Made by a program: the position numbers and the translations under genes
Assembly (NCBI GenBank): GCA_040398425.1
Contig: JBBATZ010000013.1
Span: forward strand, 1-64,000
Length of the DNA stretch: 64,000 bases
Source of the DNA: UBA7672 sp040398425
Lineage (GTDB): Bacteria > Pseudomonadota > Alphaproteobacteria > Caulobacterales > Hyphomonadaceae
Reading direction: 5' to 3'
Notes under the pieces: generated by a model
The model's input: only the letters and a program-made list of their open reading frames with translations
What the model was told of the DNA's origin: nothing
Databases searched by the model: none
Shown here: positions 61,306 through 64,000 of the stretch, piece by piece
Layout: each line of letters opens with the position of its first letter
Numbering within the stretch: the stretch's first letter is position 1

Positions 61306-62709
61306 CTACTTCCGTTCCACGACCTTGATCGTGTCAGTTGAGTTGTCTGACGCGTAGGGATAGCCCGCAGTGATGACGAAGCGCTTCACGCTGTTGGTGG
61401 CTTCGTGCCGGTTTACGGCATCGAGGATGTCGTCGAAGCTGCGCGGCTCTTCAGTTTCAACGTCCGCATTGACGCCCCACACCAGCGAAAGCTTGCGGGC
61501 TGTTCCGATGTTTGGCGTGAGTGCGTGGATCGGCTGTTTCGGGCGCGTCGCGGAGACGCGTTGAGCCGAAGAGCCGGAGCGGGTGAACACAACCAGCGGG
61601 CAATCGAGATCGTCGGCGAGCTTGGTTGCAGCTGCGGCGCAGGCGTCTGCTGTTGAAGGCGCGAGAACGGGCACGACCGGGAAGGAAGGGTTGGCGTCGC
61701 GGTCGGCTTCGATGGCGCGGATGATGCGGTCCATGATGGCGACGGCGGCGGTGGGGTGGCGGCCCACGGCGGATTCGGCGGAGAGCATGACGGCGTCGGA
61801 GCCTTGGTAGACGGCAGTTGCGACATCGTTGGCTTCGGCGCGGGTGGGGACGAGCGCTTCGATCATCGATTCCAGCATGTGGGTTGCGACAATGACCGGC
61901 TTGCCGTGGGCGCGGGCAGTACGGACGATGCGGCGCTGGGCAATCGGGACCTGCTCGGGCGAGAGTTCGACGCCGAGATCGCCGCGCGCGACCATGACGG
62001 CGTCGGAGGCGGCGACGATGGCGTCGAGTTCATCGAGGGCGGCGGGCTTTTCGATCTTGGCGATGATCGGGATGCCGGCGCCGAATGTCTCGCGCGCCAT
62101 GATGACGTCGGCCGCGCGTTGCACGAAGGAGAGCGCGATATAGTCGACGCCCTGGCTGACAGCGAAGTGGCCGTCAGCGATGTCCTTCTCGGTGAGGGCG
62201 GGAATCGGGATCGGACGGCCGGGGGCGGCGATGCCCTTGCGGCTCATGATCCGGCCGGGGGCTACGGGGCGGGCGATGCGGTCAGCGCCATCGACCTTCA
62301 CGATGTGGAGCATCATCTTCCCGTCATCGATCAGGAGCTTGTCGCCGAGTTGCAGCGAGGCGACGAGTTCAGGATGCGGGATCGGGATGATGTCGGGATC
62401 TGAGGAGCTCGCAGCCGCAACGAGCCGAAGCTCGGACGACATGCGGACATCGATCTGGCCGTCGGGCAGGTCGCCGATGCGGAGCTTCGGTCCCTGCAGG
62501 TCGGCGAGAATGGCGACGGGGCGGCCGAAGGATTTTTCAGCTTCGCGGGCGGCCGCGATGCGGGCGGCGTGCTGGGCGTGATCGCCGTGGGAAAAGTTGA
62601 CACGGAACAGGTCGACGCCGGCGCGGAGGAGTTCCTCCATCTTCAGGGCGCCATCACTGGCGGGGCCGAGCGTGGCGAGAATCTTGGTGCGGCGGCGGAT
62701 GGCGAACAT
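61306..62709 (-). CDS. pyk: Pyruvate kinase
   Basis: Last step of glycolysis: phosphoenolpyruvate plus ADP to pyruvate plus ATP. The 467-residue protein has the barrel start RRTKILATLGPASDG, the FRVNFSHG loop, the active Lys in IIAKIEKPAALDELD and VARGDLGVEL with the metal/phosphate site. The C-terminal domain (about 345-460) has VVFTRSGSSAQRVSATRP, a site that binds effectors in regulated kinases. It is slightly shorter than E. coli PykF (470) and complete. Convergent with the hydratase gene. Confidence 0.97.
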   Translation of the reverse strand: MFAIRRRTKILATLGPASDGALKMEELLRAGVDLFRVNFSHGDHAQHAARIAAAREAEKSFGRPVAILADLQGPKLRIGDLPDGQIDVRMSSELRLVAAASSSDPDIIPIPHPELVASLQLGDKLLIDDGKMMLHIVKVDGADRIARPVAPGRIMSRKGIAAPGRPIPIPALTEKDIADGHFAVSQGVDYIALSFVQRAADVIMARETFGAGIPIIAKIEKPAALDELDAIVAASDAVMVARGDLGVELSPEQVPIAQRRIVRTARAHGKPVIVATHMLESMIEALVPTRAEANDVATAVYQGSDAVMLSAESAVGRHPTAAVAIMDRIIRAIEADRDANPSFPVVPVLAPSTADACAAAATKLADDLDCPLVVFTRSGSSAQRVSATRPKQPIHALTPNIGTARKLSLVWGVNADVETEEPRSFDDILDAVNRHEATNSVKRFVITAGYPYASDNSTDTIKVVERK

Positions 62710-62867
62710 GGGCGAGGTCCCGGGTGATTCGCGGCGACGGTAGGTCGGAATGATGACAAGCGGGAGGGGGGATGTGGCGACGCGCTCCCTGCGGTTTCGG
62801 GCCGAGGGGGGGGTGGAATGGGCGCGGCCCGAGCTAGGTCAGGTGGATGTCGCGAAACATGAACCTC

Positions 62868-62981
62868 TCATTCCGACGAACGCCGGAATCCAGGAACGGC
62901 TGTGACGCGGGTGCAGGCTTGAAGCTGGAACGCGCGGCAAGGTCCGCCGTCCGCCCTGGATACCGAAGTTCGTCGGTATGA
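62868..62981. repeat. Intergenic inverted repeat (CATTCCGACGAACGCCGGAAT type)
   Basis: Two arms of about 27 bases (62868-62894 and 62955-62981) are imperfect inverse complements: TCATTCCGACGAACGCCGGA and TACCGAAGTTCGTCGGTATG. A 60-base spacer lies between. The same design occurs at 19088-19205. Confidence 0.8.
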
Positions 62982-63261
62982 GCGGGGCGACAGCTTGCGT
63001 GCGGCTCCTCGGTTCCCGGTCTGCGGCGCTGCGCGCCTCTGCGGGGAACGCGGGCTGAAGCCCGCTTCCAGTGGAGAAGCCGGTTGGAGCGGCCTGATTT
63101 TTTTCTTGATCGCTTTGCCGCTCGTCGCTCGGTGCAGGTCTTCGGGCGCAGCTTGCGTGTGGCATCCACGTTTGTGGCGGACGAAGACCATCTGGAGGGT
63201 TGAGGCGGCGTGGCTCACGAGCTTGGCGAACAGCATCGGCACCGCATCTATCGAACGATAG

Positions 63262-63450
63262 AGAGGCGGCGGTGTTACCAGTCCGTAGGATGCGGGTCGT
63301 GCGCGTGTCATGCGGACAAATGTACGGTCGCCGGAGTGCGTGCAGGACGGAGACCTGCCGCTTTTTGATTTTGCAGTTCAGCCGTCCTATGGTTTTTCGC
63401 GCAAGCATTTGAAACTGCGCGCGAAGTTTCTGGCGTTTCCGCCGAATCTG
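63262..63450 (-). repeat. Dispersed ~190-base repeat, copy 2 (with short ORF)
   Basis: Minus-strand partner of 18577-18770, sharing TTCGGCGGAAA, GCGCAGTTT, GCTTGCGCGAAAAA, CCGTCCTGCAC and GTCCGCATGAC in order. The ATG in the last block (63311) opens a 147-codon frame beginning MTRARPASYGLVTPPP, matching copy 1's MTRTRTRTYGVVTP. Outside the repeat the two loci differ. Confidence 0.75.
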
Positions 63451-63503
63451 CACGCAGCACCTTCCAGCAAAATGTGGTGCAAATCGCGTCTACCTCGCGC
63501 GCA

Positions 63504-63536
63504 GAGAAAAACTCCCCCGGCTTGCGCCGGGGGAGT
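63504..63536 (-). terminator. Rho-independent terminator of the serine hydrolase gene
   Basis: Perfect 11-base stem ACTCCCCCGGC/GCCGGGGGAGT (63511-63521 with 63526-63536), loop TTGC, and in minus sense a TTTTCTCT run. It is 27 bases past the gene's stop. Confidence 0.9.
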
Positions 63537-63562
63537 TGGCTGGTTTGCTTTTCCCGAGGGCG

Positions 63563-64000
63563 TTACTTGTTCAGTGCCTTGTAGACCAGTTGTTGTGACT
63601 CGGTGCGCAGGTTGATGGCGCCGGTGCCGGCGTTGCCGCGTCGCTGGATCATGCCGACGAAGCCGACATTGTTGGCGGGGTCGATCCAGAACCACGTGCC
63701 ATCGATGCCGAACCAGTCATAGGTGCCGACTGGTGTGGGCGCCGCATCCGTCGGAGCAGCGAGCTTGACTGCGCCGCCCCAGCCGAAGCCGCCGCCGCCG
63801 AAGACACCCTTCGTGTCGCCGATATGGTTGGTCATCATGACCTTCACGGTTTCAGGCTTGAGGATCTGCTTCCCGTCGAGCGTGCCTTTGTTGAGCACCA
63901 TCTGCACGAAGCGGACATAGTCGTGCGTCGTCGAGGTGAGACCGCCGCCGCCGGATTCGTGATGGTTGGCGACAGTGAAGCTGTAGCCGTCCGGGAAGCC
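63563..64000 (-). CDS. Serine hydrolase/beta-lactamase family protein (C-terminal part)
   Basis: The last 145 residues of a protein whose start lies beyond the window. Features of the class C beta-lactamase/esterase family are visible: GGGGLTSTTHDYVRFVQMVL (mid-domain helix), LKPETVKVMMTNH, FGGGGFGWGGAVKL, and WFGIDGTWFWIDPANNVGFVG, where the KTG-like strand reads G-x-x-G-T. These proteins are often esterases or D-peptidases. The catalytic SxxK lies outside the window, so the exact class cannot be stated. Confidence 0.85.
   Translation of the reverse strand, partial: GFPDGYSFTVANHHESGGGGLTSTTHDYVRFVQMVLNKGTLDGKQILKPETVKVMMTNHIGDTKGVFGGGGFGWGGAVKLAAPTDAAPTPVGTYDWFGIDGTWFWIDPANNVGFVGMIQRRGNAGTGAINLRTESQQLVYKALNK

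Larger units (their letters stand above)
62710..63562. other. 853-base region without a confident gene
   Basis: It holds a CATTCC-type inverted repeat (62868-62981), the second copy of the ~190-base dispersed repeat (63262-63450, minus), and a terminator (63504-63536). A minus frame 62868-63311 is open but mostly runs through repeat sequence. Confidence 0.6.

Noticed and set aside
1..64000. CRISPR array, prophage, insertion sequence or tRNA genes
   Set aside because: No regularly spaced direct repeats, no transposase or phage proteins, and no tRNA T-arm with acceptor pairing was recognised by eye.

Overview
This 64 kb window is a chromosomal segment of a GC-rich alphaproteobacterium. A Caulobacterales/Hyphomonadaceae-type host is likely but not proven. 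Pointers are a GapR-type nucleoid protein, an ffh-chorismate mutase-rpsP-rimM block, a CYP153-like P450, many predicted lipoproteins, a TonB receptor, and a small heat-shock gene with a ROSE-like leader. I recognised no transposase, prophage, tRNA, rRNA or CRISPR array. Most of the window is ordinary housekeeping DNA with compact operons.

Layout. 0-9 kb: TonB-dependent receptor, a possible 6S RNA, a zinc-ribbon protein overlapping 5-formyl-THF cyclo-ligase, an S8 protease lipoprotein, and glucan synthase OpgH. 9-19 kb: S9 dipeptidyl peptidase, MFS transporter, lytic transglycosylase, rpmJ, TPR lipoprotein, gapR, thioesterase-like protein, and an exported legumain-like peptidase, ending in repeat-rich non-coding DNA. 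19-24.5 kb: purEK, diguanylate cyclase, DUF1194 protein, amino-acid racemase homologue, transglutaminase-like protein. 24.6-30.4 kb: ffh, chorismate mutase, rpsP, GNAT, rimM, then a convergent pair of ArnC/ArnT-like glycosyltransferase genes. 30.6-36.5 kb: CYP153-like P450, PIG-L deacetylase-like lipoprotein, a TIR-transmembrane-protease-like fusion, and an amidase.

36.5-43.6 kb: VOC protein, fhs, lipoprotein, acyl-CoA dehydrogenase, a 540-base unexplained gap, two small envelope proteins, and a degenerate GGDEF/EAL protein. 43.7-50.9 kb: glycosyltransferase and galE, a GST with an arginine-rich tail, rhomboid protease, Hsp20, an exported methyltransferase-like lipoprotein. 50.9-56.2 kb: a palindromic repeat pair, a frameshifted gene remnant, EamA transporter, amidase, two small lipoproteins, xerC. 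56.2-64 kb: priA, VOC protein, ETF-beta-type methyltransferase, enoyl-CoA hydratase, pyk, repeats, and the 3' end of a serine hydrolase gene cut by the window edge.

Themes. One-carbon metabolism (cyclo-ligase, Fhs, PurE/K), translation and secretion (Ffh, S16, RimM, L36), envelope polymers and lipids (OpgH, ArnC/ArnT-like pair, GalE plus glycosyltransferase, lytic transglycosylase), lipid catabolism (P450, acyl-CoA dehydrogenase, enoyl-CoA hydratase), c-di-GMP signalling, and DNA maintenance (XerC, PriA, GapR). The least ordinary items are the ROSE-like thermometer upstream of hsp20, the TIR-protease-like fusion, a candidate 6S RNA, and a dispersed ~190-base repeat with two diverged copies 45 kb apart.
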